NCBI GenBank assembly: GCA_934650095.1
Contig: CAKUFT010000052.1
Span: forward strand, 1-7,181
Direction of reading: 5' to 3'
DNA length: 7,181 bases
Origin: an uncultured Collinsella sp.
Lineage (GTDB): Bacteria; Actinomycetota; Coriobacteriia; Coriobacteriales; Coriobacteriaceae
Below the pieces are notes generated by a model that saw nothing but the letters and a program-made list of their open reading frames with translations, did not search any database and had not been told where the DNA came from. Of the stretch, positions 1-5,828 are shown piece by piece. Position 1 is the stretch's first letter. Every line of letters begins with the position of its first letter. Position numbers and translations under genes: made by a program.

Positions 1-500
1 GAGCGACCGACAACGGCAACCTTGGCACCGTCCAGTTCAACGCCATAGTGATCCAGAATCGCCAGAACGGCTTCGGCTGTGCAGGGGGCAAAACCCTCGC
101 CGCGCCCCGAAAGCGTGGTGAGCAGCGAAGCCGGCGTCATGGAGTCAACGTCCTTGGCAGGATCGAGTGCCGCGGCAACCGCGTCCTCGTCAAGGCCGGC
201 GGGCAGCGGGCGGAACATCAGGCAGCCATGAACAGACGAATCGGTATTGATGTCCTCGATGGCCGCCAACAGCTCGTCCTGCGAAACATCGGCGGGAAGC
301 AAAACGCAGCGAGCTTCAATGCCAACCTTCTCGCAGCGCTTGAGCGCACCGCGCTCGTAGGATAGGTCGTCCTCGCGTTCACCCACACGCACGATAGCCA
401 GCGTCGGAACAACGCCCCGTTCGCGCAGGGCGGTGCAGCGAGCAGCGAGTTCCTCAGTCAAAGCACGGGCAACGGGAGCCCCTTTGAGCAGCTCTGCCAT
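1..500 (-). CDS. folD: FolD-type methylene-THF dehydrogenase (partial, C-terminus off left edge)
   Basis: Cytosolic enzyme of one-carbon metabolism. The family oxidises 5,10-methylene-THF to 5,10-methenyl-THF with NAD(P) and usually also hydrolyses the product to 10-formyl-THF. The 166 residues visible cover the N-terminal catalytic domain and the start of the Rossmann domain. Family landmarks are the PLP motif (98-100), KDVD (116-119), PCT (139-141) and the dinucleotide-binding VVGRS at the edge. The catalytic Tyr is Tyr48 in SYERGALKRCEKVGI. Aligned without gaps to the classic YxxxK motif, the catalytic Lys position is Ala52, and the Gln before RPLP or LPLP is Phe96. In known FolD proteins these two residues serve the cyclohydrolase reaction. 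The start ATG at 500 has a purine-rich GAGGGG element 7 nt upstream and lies 2 bp after the stop of the cyclodeaminase gene, so the two are co-transcribed and probably translationally coupled. The identity is very secure. Loss of cyclohydrolase activity is an inference. Confidence 0.96.
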   Translation of the reverse strand, partial: MAELLKGAPVARALTEELAARCTALRERGVVPTLAIVRVGEREDDLSYERGALKRCEKVGIEARCVLLPADVSQDELLAAIEDINTDSSVHGCLMFRPLPAGLDEDAVAAALDPAKDVDSMTPASLLTTLSGRGEGFAPCTAEAVLAILDHYGVELDGAKVAVVGR

Positions 501-502
501 GG

Positions 503-1135
503 CTATCCCCTCTTCCTGGCGGCGTCGGCAGCGCGGCGCGCCAGCGCATCGGCGCGCGGTAGCCACGTATCCAGCAGCTCATCGCACGCCGTCTCGAGCT
601 CCTCGGCGCGCGCCCGGTCTTTCATAGACGTAGTGTTGGCAAAGAGCGTCAGGCTCGCACCCTGCATGGCGGCGCGGCAGAACACGGCACCGCACGCCAC
701 GTCGGACAGCAGCTGGCGCGAGCCCTTGTCGGCCATATCCTCGAGCAGCGCCAGCGCGCGCCCGCAGGCGTCCATGATCCGATACGGTGGCATGGCCGCC
801 ACATGCAACGCGTCCTGGATCGCCGCAGGTCGAGCCGGGTCCTCGCGCGGAATACCATACGCCGCGGACACCTGTCCGTAGGCACGAACGTCCTCGGCGA
901 CCAGGCCCACAAGTTCCTGTGCCAACTCGTCTGCCTGAGCAAATGCGTGTGTCAGATCGTCTGCGCGATCGGCAAGCGCGGGATTGGTCGCCCCGTAGCG
1001 CGCGACCATCCCGCAAAGCGAGGCGCCCAGCGCGCCCACAAAGGCGCTCGCGCTGCCACCGCCGGGAACCGGCTCGCGCGCGGCAAGCGCCTCGGCAAAC
1101 CCGCGGCAGGTCTTGTCCATCATCTCTTGGCTCAT
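503..1135 (-). CDS. fchA: Formimino-THF cyclodeaminase / methenyl-THF cyclohydrolase family protein
   Basis: A stand-alone protein of the FTCD_C family (about 210 aa, normal for the family), soluble and mostly alpha-helical. Members release ammonia from 5-formimino-THF to give methenyl-THF, or act as methenyl-THF cyclohydrolases in clostridial one-carbon pathways. The diagnostic PVPGGGSASA motif is at residues 22-31, followed by the Ala/Gly-rich helix GALGASLCGMVARY and later the DVACGA and NTTSMKD segments typical of the C-terminal half. An upstream ATG at 1141 is possible, but GAAGG lies only 3 nt from it and 9 nt from the ATG at 1135, so 1135 is preferred. It is the first gene of an operon with folD, 2 bp apart. 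No glutamate formiminotransferase or histidine-degradation gene is visible nearby. Together with the active-site losses in the adjacent FolD, this favours a cyclohydrolase-type role, although cyclodeaminase activity cannot be excluded. Confidence 0.92.
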   Translation of the reverse strand: MSQEMMDKTCRGFAEALAAREPVPGGGSASAFVGALGASLCGMVARYGATNPALADRADDLTHAFAQADELAQELVGLVAEDVRAYGQVSAAYGIPREDPARPAAIQDALHVAAMPPYRIMDACGRALALLEDMADKGSRQLLSDVACGAVFCRAAMQGASLTLFANTTSMKDRARAEELETACDELLDTWLPRADALARRAADAARKRG

Positions 1136-1162
1136 ACGCATGCACCTTCAAGTCATATACAT

Positions 1163-1186
1163 CGGTCGGGTGGAAACCGCCGACCG
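1163..1186. repeat. Inverted repeat (hairpin) in the fchA leader
   Basis: CGGTCGG (1163-1169) and CCGACCG (1180-1186) form a perfect 7-bp GC-rich stem with a 10-nt loop, and the right arm continues into a second ACCG (1187-1190 region). It lies between the candidate promoter and the RBS of fchA, so it would be transcribed in the 5'-UTR. There is no U-tract, so it is not a classical terminator. It could be an operator or an RNA regulatory stem; its role is unknown. Confidence 0.5.
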
Positions 1187-1212
1187 ACCGCATCGATCAC
1201 ATAATGGTGCTA

Positions 1213-1241
1213 AGTCTAGCCCATAAGTACATAAGCGTCAG
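1213..1241 (-). promoter_or_regulatory. Candidate sigma-70 promoter of the fchA-folD operon
   Basis: Read on the minus strand, CTGACG (1241-1236, 4 of 6 to TTGACA) and TAGACT (1218-1213, 4 of 6 to TATAAT) are separated by exactly 17 bp. Transcription would start near 1206 and give a leader of about 70 nt before the ATG at 1135. The prediction rests on sequence only, and the match is moderate. Confidence 0.42.
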
Positions 1242-1296
1242 CGCACCTGGCCATCGCGGATTTCTATGACGAACGATAGGCGTCGGCACCGCAAAC

Positions 1297-1314
1297 ATGG
1301 GACACATGGCCCAC
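1297..1314. repeat. Upstream block A, copy 1 (imperfect palindrome, possible operator)
   Basis: ATGGGACACATGGCCCAC is identical over 18 bp to 2265-2282, and each copy lies upstream of one of the two paralogous lipoprotein genes. Its core TGGGACACATGGCCCA is palindromic at 12 of 16 positions (TGGGnCAnnTGnCCCA). This suggests a dimeric regulator site, or alternatively a dispersed REP-like repeat. It lies about 200 bp before the gene start here. Confidence 0.55.
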
Positions 1315-1419
1315 GTTTCGAGACTCCCGGGCAGCGGCAACTGGGGCATACATATAGGTAAGGAGCCCTATGTTGGGGCAACGCTCGCCACGGCACCGGA
1401 CGACGAATGGAGGGATAAC

Positions 1420-1430
1420 CGTACAGTAAA
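1420..1430. repeat. Upstream block B, copy 1
   Basis: CGTACAGTAAA occurs here and at 2301-2311, in the same order after block A upstream of both lipoprotein genes. The internal TACAGT could be a -10 element (4 of 6), but no convincing -35 lies 16-19 bp upstream in either copy. It is recorded as a conserved non-coding block of unknown role. Confidence 0.4.
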
Positions 1431-1512
1431 CAAAGTCATCATGTGCACGCGCAACCGCTGCCCCAGCGATCCGCGGCGCACGATGTCCCTGGCAGACAAG
1501 GAGGACGCCACC

Positions 1513-2115
1513 ATGAAGAAAAAGACCCTATCGATCCTTTCCCTTTGCATCGCCCTCTTTGCCGCGTTTGCCCTTGTCGGCTGCGGCGGGAGCGCATCGG
1601 GCGGAGGCGGCAGCACCGCCAAGAGCGAGAGCAAGGAAAAGGCCCCCGTCGCCAAGAAGACCGACTTTATCTGGTTTAAGGTCGAGATGCCCGAGAACGT
1701 TGGCGTGAGCGACTCCGCCGGCAAGAATGCCGACAGGGTCCAGCTCACCTTCCCCGAGAACGAGAATGCCTCGGCCGATCGCTTTATCCCCGTTTGGAAA
1801 AAAGCGCTGACGGCCGAGGAATCCCACGCCGACCAGGCGGAAAAGAAGGGGGATACGTTCCAGTGGAAGGATGGCGGGTCCGTCGAGTATAACGGCAGGA
1901 CGTGGCTCGTCGGAACATACGAGGACAACAGCGGCATCTCAACCATGCTTTTTACCGACGTTGAGCCGGGAAGCGTCTACGTCCTCATCTCGAACTTCGA
2001 CCAGCACAAGAAAGAAGCCGAGGCGCTCCTCAACTCCATCGAGTTCCCCGATGACATGGCAGAGGCAGTTTCCGAGGCACGCGAAGTCGAGATTTCGAGC
2101 ATCGAGATCAAGTAA
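1513..2115 (+). CDS. Secreted lipoprotein, paralog 1
   Basis: A 200-residue predicted lipoprotein of unknown function. The signal peptide is MKKK plus a hydrophobic stretch (5-22) and a clear lipobox LVGC with the lipidated Cys at 24, so the protein is expected on the outer face of the membrane. A Gly/Ser then Lys/Glu-rich linker (25-49) leads to a globular domain (50-200) that begins TDFIWFKVEMPE and ends in EIK. The domain looks like a beta-rich fold: FKVEMPENV, then YNGRTWLVGTY, then FTDVEPGSVYV, followed by a C-terminal helix DQHKKEAEALLNSI. The start is fixed by AAGGAGG at 1498-1504, 8 nt before the ATG at 1513. An in-frame ATG at 1297 would bury the signal peptide at residue 73 and is rejected. 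A paralog follows directly, and a strong terminator ends this gene. I do not recognise the family. A substrate-binding, stress or adhesion role would be speculation. Confidence 0.9.
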   Translation: MKKKTLSILSLCIALFAAFALVGCGGSASGGGGSTAKSESKEKAPVAKKTDFIWFKVEMPENVGVSDSAGKNADRVQLTFPENENASADRFIPVWKKALTAEESHADQAEKKGDTFQWKDGGSVEYNGRTWLVGTYEDNSGISTMLFTDVEPGSVYVLISNFDQHKKEAEALLNSIEFPDDMAEAVSEAREVEISSIEIK

Positions 2116-2183
2116 CGGGACGCCCGCACGCGCCTACGCGCACCAGCGCGCATGCGCCCATTAAAACAACGGGCGCCCAACCC

Positions 2184-2218
2184 GGGGAGGGCCGACAGCA
2201 TCGGCCCTCCCCTCTTTT
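2184..2218 (+). terminator. Rho-independent terminator after lipoprotein 1
   Basis: A perfect 12-bp stem, GGGGAGGGCCGA (2184-2195) with TCGGCCCTCCCC (2201-2212), and a 5-nt loop CAGCA is followed by TCTTTT. This is a strong intrinsic terminator 68 bp after the stop. It implies that the second lipoprotein is transcribed mainly from its own promoter. Confidence 0.92.
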
Positions 2219-2264
2219 GGACCCGCGTATATTGCCACTTGTCGGCGCAATTCCAGCCCCCAGA

Positions 2265-2282
2265 ATGGGACACATGGCCCAC
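2265..2282. repeat. Upstream block A, copy 2 (imperfect palindrome, possible operator)
   Basis: This is the 18-bp identical partner of 1297-1314, here 73 bp before the start of lipoprotein 2. A weak promoter, TTGTCG (2239-2244), 16 bp, CAGAAT (2261-2266), would place transcription initiation inside this palindrome, which would suit a repressor or activator site. That promoter is only 4 of 6 in each box and is uncertain. Confidence 0.55.
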
Positions 2283-2300
2283 CCGAATGAGCTGCTCACG

Positions 2301-2311
2301 CGTACAGTAAA
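2301..2311. repeat. Upstream block B, copy 2
   Basis: An 11-bp identity, CGTACAGTAAA, with 1420-1430. It lies 19 bp after block A here against 105 bp in copy 1, so the sequence between the blocks has diverged or been inserted or deleted while the blocks themselves were kept. Confidence 0.4.
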
Positions 2312-2355
2312 GACAGGTAATCCATGGGCGGTTACAGATCGAGGAGGACACGACC

Positions 2356-2949
2356 ATGAAAAAGAAGGCCTTTGCGATTCTCACCCTCTGCATGAGTCTT
2401 TTTGCCGCGGTTGCCCTGGTGGGTTGCGGCGGAAGCGGCGGCGCTACCGGCAGTGGCGGTGGCGGCGGCGCAGAAAAGCCAGCCGTGGATATGAGGACCG
2501 ACTTCATTTGGTTTAAGGTCGAGGTCCCCGAGGGCGTCGAGATCACCGACGTCGCAGGCGACACTGCCGACAGGGCCCAGTTTAAGTTCACCGAGAGCGA
2601 GCACGCCAGCGATCGCTTCATCCCCGTCTTCGATCCTGACAAGAACGCCGACGAGCTGTTCGACTACGAGGCAAAGTGGAATGCCAGCTTTGAGTGGACC
2701 GAGAATGACCCCGTCAAGTACAACGGCAAGACTTGGCGCAACGCTTCCTATACACACTCGGGCGGCGTAACGACCGAATACTTCACCGACGTTGACGGCG
2801 GCAGTGTGTATGTGCGTATCGACAACGTCGAGGAGCACAAGGACGCCGTCGAGACCATGATGAAGTCTCTGGATTTTGCCGACGACATCGCCGAGGCCAA
2901 GACCGAGGCCATGGACGTCAAGCTCGACGATATCGAGATCAAGCGCTAA
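2356..2949 (+). CDS. Secreted lipoprotein, paralog 2
   Basis: A 197-residue predicted lipoprotein, clearly homologous to the preceding gene along its full length. Signal peptide MKKKAFAILTLCMSLFAAVA and lipobox LVGC place the lipidated Cys at 24, the same position as in paralog 1. A very Gly-rich linker (25-38) precedes the globular domain (from about 48). Blocks shared with paralog 1 are TDFIWFKVE, DRFIPV, YNG(R/K)TW, FTDV, GSVYV and a C-terminal (D/E)IEIK-like end, while the region between about 90 and 115 diverges. The RBS GAGGAGG (2341-2347) is 8 nt before the ATG. The linker differs from that of paralog 1 (Gly-rich rather than Lys/Glu-rich), and the domain is more acidic. The gene is flanked by terminators on both sides, so it is probably monocistronic. 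Family and function are not recognised. Confidence 0.9.
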   Translation: MKKKAFAILTLCMSLFAAVALVGCGGSGGATGSGGGGGAEKPAVDMRTDFIWFKVEVPEGVEITDVAGDTADRAQFKFTESEHASDRFIPVFDPDKNADELFDYEAKWNASFEWTENDPVKYNGKTWRNASYTHSGGVTTEYFTDVDGGSVYVRIDNVEEHKDAVETMMKSLDFADDIAEAKTEAMDVKLDDIEIKR

Positions 2950-3020
2950 GCGACTGGCGAGCGCAACGGGAAACACGGTCGCAGTGCAAACAAGCGACGG
3001 TACCCCAGCGCTTCGTACCC

Positions 3021-3053
3021 AGGGAGGGCCGGTAAACCGACCCTCCCTTTCTT
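3021..3053 (+). terminator. Rho-independent terminator after lipoprotein 2
   Basis: AGGGAGGG (3021-3028) pairs with CCCTCCCT (3041-3048). After one C/A mismatch the stem continues CGG/CCG around a TAAA loop, and it is followed by TTTCTT. The GGGAGGGCC arm resembles the terminator after paralog 1, consistent with the terminator being part of the duplicated unit. Confidence 0.85.
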
Positions 3054-3179
3054 ATGCCTGTAGCCGACGAACGCGAGGATGCCGGACGCCGGAACCGCCC
3101 CAGACACGGTAGCAACACAAATAGACAAACACCCCAACACGTCCGCCCGCCGATTTATTGCGCCGCGCAGACAATTAAA

Positions 3180-3210
3180 CTGGCACCTTTAAACATCTGG
3201 GCAGTATAGT
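3180..3210 (+). promoter_or_regulatory. Candidate promoter of the PI-PLC gene
   Basis: TATAGT (3205-3210, 5 of 6 to TATAAT) is preceded by CTGGCA (3180-3185, 4 of 6 to TTGACA) with a long 19-bp spacer. Initiation near 3217 would give a leader of about 37 nt including the GGAGGAG RBS. The -10 is good, but the spacing is suboptimal. Confidence 0.38.
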
Positions 3211-3253
3211 GACCCAAACGAGTGCATAACCGCACCCTGCGAATGGAGGAGTT

Positions 3254-5734
3254 ATGACCGAACACCACGCCATCAGTCGCCGAGCGTTTACGTTGGGCCT
3301 AGGACTCGCGGCGTTGTCGCCGCTTGCAAGCCTGCCCGAAACCGCAACGCTGGGTATTCCCCTGCGAGCGGCATTTGCAGAAGACACGCCCACACCGGCG
3401 GCCAACCTCGACAAGTTCGTCATTCGCCTTCGCCCCGCGGGCTATTTTCGCACCGCGAGCGTCAACGAAGACGGCAACGTCATCGGCAACGTCTGCCACC
3501 TGTTTAATGACGGCACGTCCAGCAAGCTCATCCTTGAGCACATAGCGACCGATACAGAAAATACAAATTGGTATGCCATCCGCACCCTGCTCAATTTCGA
3601 AGAGCACAAGAAGACGGGCTACAGCATTTGGTCGGTCGATGGCGACTCGGACAAAGATGGAAAGGTCATCCACGTATGGAGTGGCGAGCATGACGGCAAG
3701 GCCAGCCGCTCTTTTGCGTTCGACCGCCAGTCAAACGGAACCTACATCATCCGAGACCGCACAAACGAGAAAAAAGACATTAATTACCTGGCCATAGAAA
3801 AGGACGGCAAAGACCAAGACAACAACAAGATCTGCCACAAGAGGAAGAGCATTCCGTGGGAGCTCGAGCTTGTCGGCTACAGCATGGACAAGACCAATGC
3901 CACAGTTAGCAGCATCGACTGGACCACGTATAGCAGCTACGTCGACGGACCATGTTGGATGAGCCACGTCGATGGCAACAAATACCTCGACGAGCTGAGC
4001 ATCCCGGGCACGCATGATTCGAGCACCTGCAGCGTCGACAACGACACCGAGCCCCAAACCTCGCTTGCAAAGTGCCAGCAGGATTACATCCCCACGCAGC
4101 TGCTCGAAGGCATTCGCTATTTTGATATCCGACTTGGAAAGAACGACAAGAACGGCGACCCCGGCATCGACCATGGAATGTGCTACCTGTTCAAAAAAGA
4201 CGGGGGCTTTATACATCTCTCCGATGTCATCGGTTACTTCAAAACATTTTTGAACGAACACCCGTCAGAAGCGCTCATCATGCTTGTGTCACGAGGCAAC
4301 GACGAGGCTACCGACGAAAGTGTTACGACGGCTTTTGCCAATGTTATGGGCAATAACTCCGATCTGTTCTATACGTCGAGCCATGTCCCCACACTGAACG
4401 AGGTGCGCGGAAAGATCGTCCTGCTGCGTCGATTTAAACTCGCCGGCGACAGCGTAGACGGCCACACGTGGGGCCTCAACCTCACCGAATGGGATGACAA
4501 GATCAAGGCGCATTCCGGAAAGTCCATGTGCCTCGTGAAATACGAGCAAGGCTTTGAGGCTGCGGGCAATACGGGCGACAAAGAGCCCTATAGCACAGCG
4601 GTATATGCCCAAGACCATTACAACTGCACGGGATCCAGTAAGATCGACTGGGTCGATATGGCCCTGAAGGCAGCGTCCGAGTTCGAGCGCAGCACCGTAG
4701 ATATCACTGCCGCGGACGGGACAACGGTGCAGGCAACGGAGCGCTGCTGGTTTATCAACTACACTAGCTGCACGCAAAACAACCCTTTTACCGCAGCGCG
4801 AGTGGTCAACGAGCACCTGTACAAGAGCTCGTATATAAACAATACCGGAGTTGAGAGCACAAAGGCGGACTGCCGCAAGCACATTGGCATCATCGCATCC
4901 GACTTTGTTGATGCGGCACTGGCCCGGAGCATCTACCAGCGCAATTACAACGATGCGCAGCACAAGCAAACCGTTTCGTGCTATCTCCCGACCCGCATGC
5001 GCATGACGTACGGCGACTCGCTGAGCGATGCCTCGCTCCAAGATGGCAAGACCGTTGGCGAGGGCCATTTCCGCCTTGTCGACAGCAGCAACGTACTCAA
5101 CGTAGCAGCCTCGGGACATGCGTTTGCCATCGAATATGTGGATGTCGACGCCCTGGGCAACGAGATTGTTACGGGGCTGCAGGGCCCTGTGCCCATCGAT
5201 ATCGATCCACGTACGCTGACGCCCCATTTTGAAGGACTCGAAGGCCTTAAGGCCGGCGAAGACGTGCGCGCCAAGATTGCGGCATCACTCGAGGGCAAGC
5301 TCGAAACCGATGCCTGCACGGCCCAGCTCGAGTTTGTGCACGACGCGGACGGCGCTCCGGGCACGGCAATGGCCGAGGGCGAAACATTTGCCGCAGGAAC
5401 GTACTGGGTGCGCGTGAACGGTCTCTTGGGCGACGCGGCGCAGAACTACACGCTCGCCAGCGATGGAGCCGCAAGCTTTACCGTAGCGGCCTCGGACAGT
5501 GCAGGCGGCAGTAGCACTGGCGCTGGCACCGACACTGACCCTAAGGCAGACGGCGCCGACAAGGACAAGAACGGCAACAGCAACAAGAGCAAGGGCTCGG
5601 GCGGAAAGCTTGCCGACACAGGTGACGGCTCCGGCATCGCCGCCGGGCTCGCTGCCGCCGCCGTGGCGACGACGGTCGCCGGCGCAGCAATGCTTGCCAG
5701 TGACCGCGAAAACGCTGGGGACGGTAGCGAATAG
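3254..5734 (+). CDS. Tat-exported, surface-anchored phosphatidylinositol-specific phospholipase C
   Basis: An 826-residue exported enzyme. The N-terminus carries a twin-arginine signal (SRRAFTL at 8-14, hydrophobic 13-27). Residues about 54-205 look like a beta-trefoil/ricin-type module (IWSVDGDSDKDGKVIHVW, NGTYIIRD, NYLAIE); this is tentative. The PI-PLC X-type catalytic domain spans about 240-560. It has LSIPGTHDS with general-base His254, YFDIRL with Asp291 and Arg293, and DHGMCY with second His307; the spacing matches Bacillus PI-PLC (His32, Arg69, His82). Late GIIASDFVD (545-553) is a typical C-terminal strand. Such enzymes cleave phosphatidylinositol and sometimes GPI anchors. Residues 600-745 are beta-rich and Ala/Gly/Asp-rich, followed by a low-complexity Asp/Lys/Gly linker (750-784). 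Then come LADTG (786-790), a hydrophobic helix (794-815) and an 11-residue tail. The tail is oddly acidic with a single Arg. Twelve Cys in the mature region suggest disulfides. The start at 3254 has GGAGGAG 2-4 nt away, slightly close. It has its own terminator and appears monocistronic. Confidence 0.93.
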   Translation: MTEHHAISRRAFTLGLGLAALSPLASLPETATLGIPLRAAFAEDTPTPAANLDKFVIRLRPAGYFRTASVNEDGNVIGNVCHLFNDGTSSKLILEHIATDTENTNWYAIRTLLNFEEHKKTGYSIWSVDGDSDKDGKVIHVWSGEHDGKASRSFAFDRQSNGTYIIRDRTNEKKDINYLAIEKDGKDQDNNKICHKRKSIPWELELVGYSMDKTNATVSSIDWTTYSSYVDGPCWMSHVDGNKYLDELSIPGTHDSSTCSVDNDTEPQTSLAKCQQDYIPTQLLEGIRYFDIRLGKNDKNGDPGIDHGMCYLFKKDGGFIHLSDVIGYFKTFLNEHPSEALIMLVSRGNDEATDESVTTAFANVMGNNSDLFYTSSHVPTLNEVRGKIVLLRRFKLAGDSVDGHTWGLNLTEWDDKIKAHSGKSMCLVKYEQGFEAAGNTGDKEPYSTAVYAQDHYNCTGSSKIDWVDMALKAASEFERSTVDITAADGTTVQATERCWFINYTSCTQNNPFTAARVVNEHLYKSSYINNTGVESTKADCRKHIGIIASDFVDAALARSIYQRNYNDAQHKQTVSCYLPTRMRMTYGDSLSDASLQDGKTVGEGHFRLVDSSNVLNVAASGHAFAIEYVDVDALGNEIVTGLQGPVPIDIDPRTLTPHFEGLEGLKAGEDVRAKIAASLEGKLETDACTAQLEFVHDADGAPGTAMAEGETFAAGTYWVRVNGLLGDAAQNYTLASDGAASFTVAASDSAGGSSTGAGTDTDPKADGADKDKNGNSNKSKGSGGKLADTGDGSGIAAGLAAAAVATTVAGAAMLASDRENAGDGSE

Positions 5735-5764
5735 GCAAGCCGGCCTTTTAGACACATCGACTCG

Positions 5765-5803
5765 ATCGGGGGCGCAGGACACCGTTCTGTGCCCCCGATT
5801 TTT
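5765..5803 (+). terminator. Rho-independent terminator after the PI-PLC gene
   Basis: ATCGGGGGC (5765-5773) pairs perfectly with GCCCCCGAT (5791-5799); a G-T wobble and CAG/CTG extend the stem, and a run of five T ends at 5803. On the opposite strand no T-run follows, so it serves the plus-strand gene rather than the convergent minus-strand gene. Confidence 0.92.
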
Positions 5804-5828
5804 ACCTTGGCCCGAACGCCGCTATAGG

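Larger units (their letters stand above)
1142..1512. other. Intergenic region between divergent fchA and lipoprotein 1
   Basis: This 371-bp divergent spacer holds the fchA leader hairpin and promoter, then blocks A and B. A purine-rich AAGGAG at 1360-1365 precedes a 19-codon ORF (1370-1429) that ends inside block B; it is not supported well enough to call. No convincing plus-strand promoter was found: CATATAGG near 1351-1358 is -10-like but has no -35. The plus-strand reading frame is open through 1297-1512, but its composition looks non-coding. Confidence 0.6.
2950..3253. other. Intergenic region between lipoprotein 2 and the phospholipase gene
   Basis: This 304-bp spacer contains the terminator above and, near its right end, a candidate promoter for the phospholipase gene. 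The stretch 3054-3179 shows no coding signal, repeat or RNA gene that I can support. Neither block A nor block B of the lipoprotein genes recurs here. Confidence 0.6.

Noticed and set aside
1370..1429. 19-codon leader peptide with AAGGAG upstream, ending GTA CAG TAA in block B; a 7-residue ORF ends the same way at 2287-2310
   Set aside because: The shared ending comes from the shared block B, the second copy has no RBS, and the peptides are otherwise unrelated. It was not strong enough to call attenuation.
1297..1512. 72-codon N-terminal extension of lipoprotein 1 (ATG at 1297)
   Set aside because: It would bury a textbook lipoprotein signal peptide, there is no RBS at 1297, and AAGGAGG sits 8 nt before the ATG at 1513. 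The 1297 ATG is part of the duplicated block A.
1368..1946. 192-codon minus-strand frame opposite lipoprotein 1
   Set aside because: It is a shadow frame; the plus strand has signal peptide, lipobox, RBS and paralog support.
4289..5227. 312-codon open frame on the minus strand inside the phospholipase gene
   Set aside because: It is antisense to a clearly coding region of high GC, has no RBS or recognisable domain, and is explained as a mirror of codon bias.
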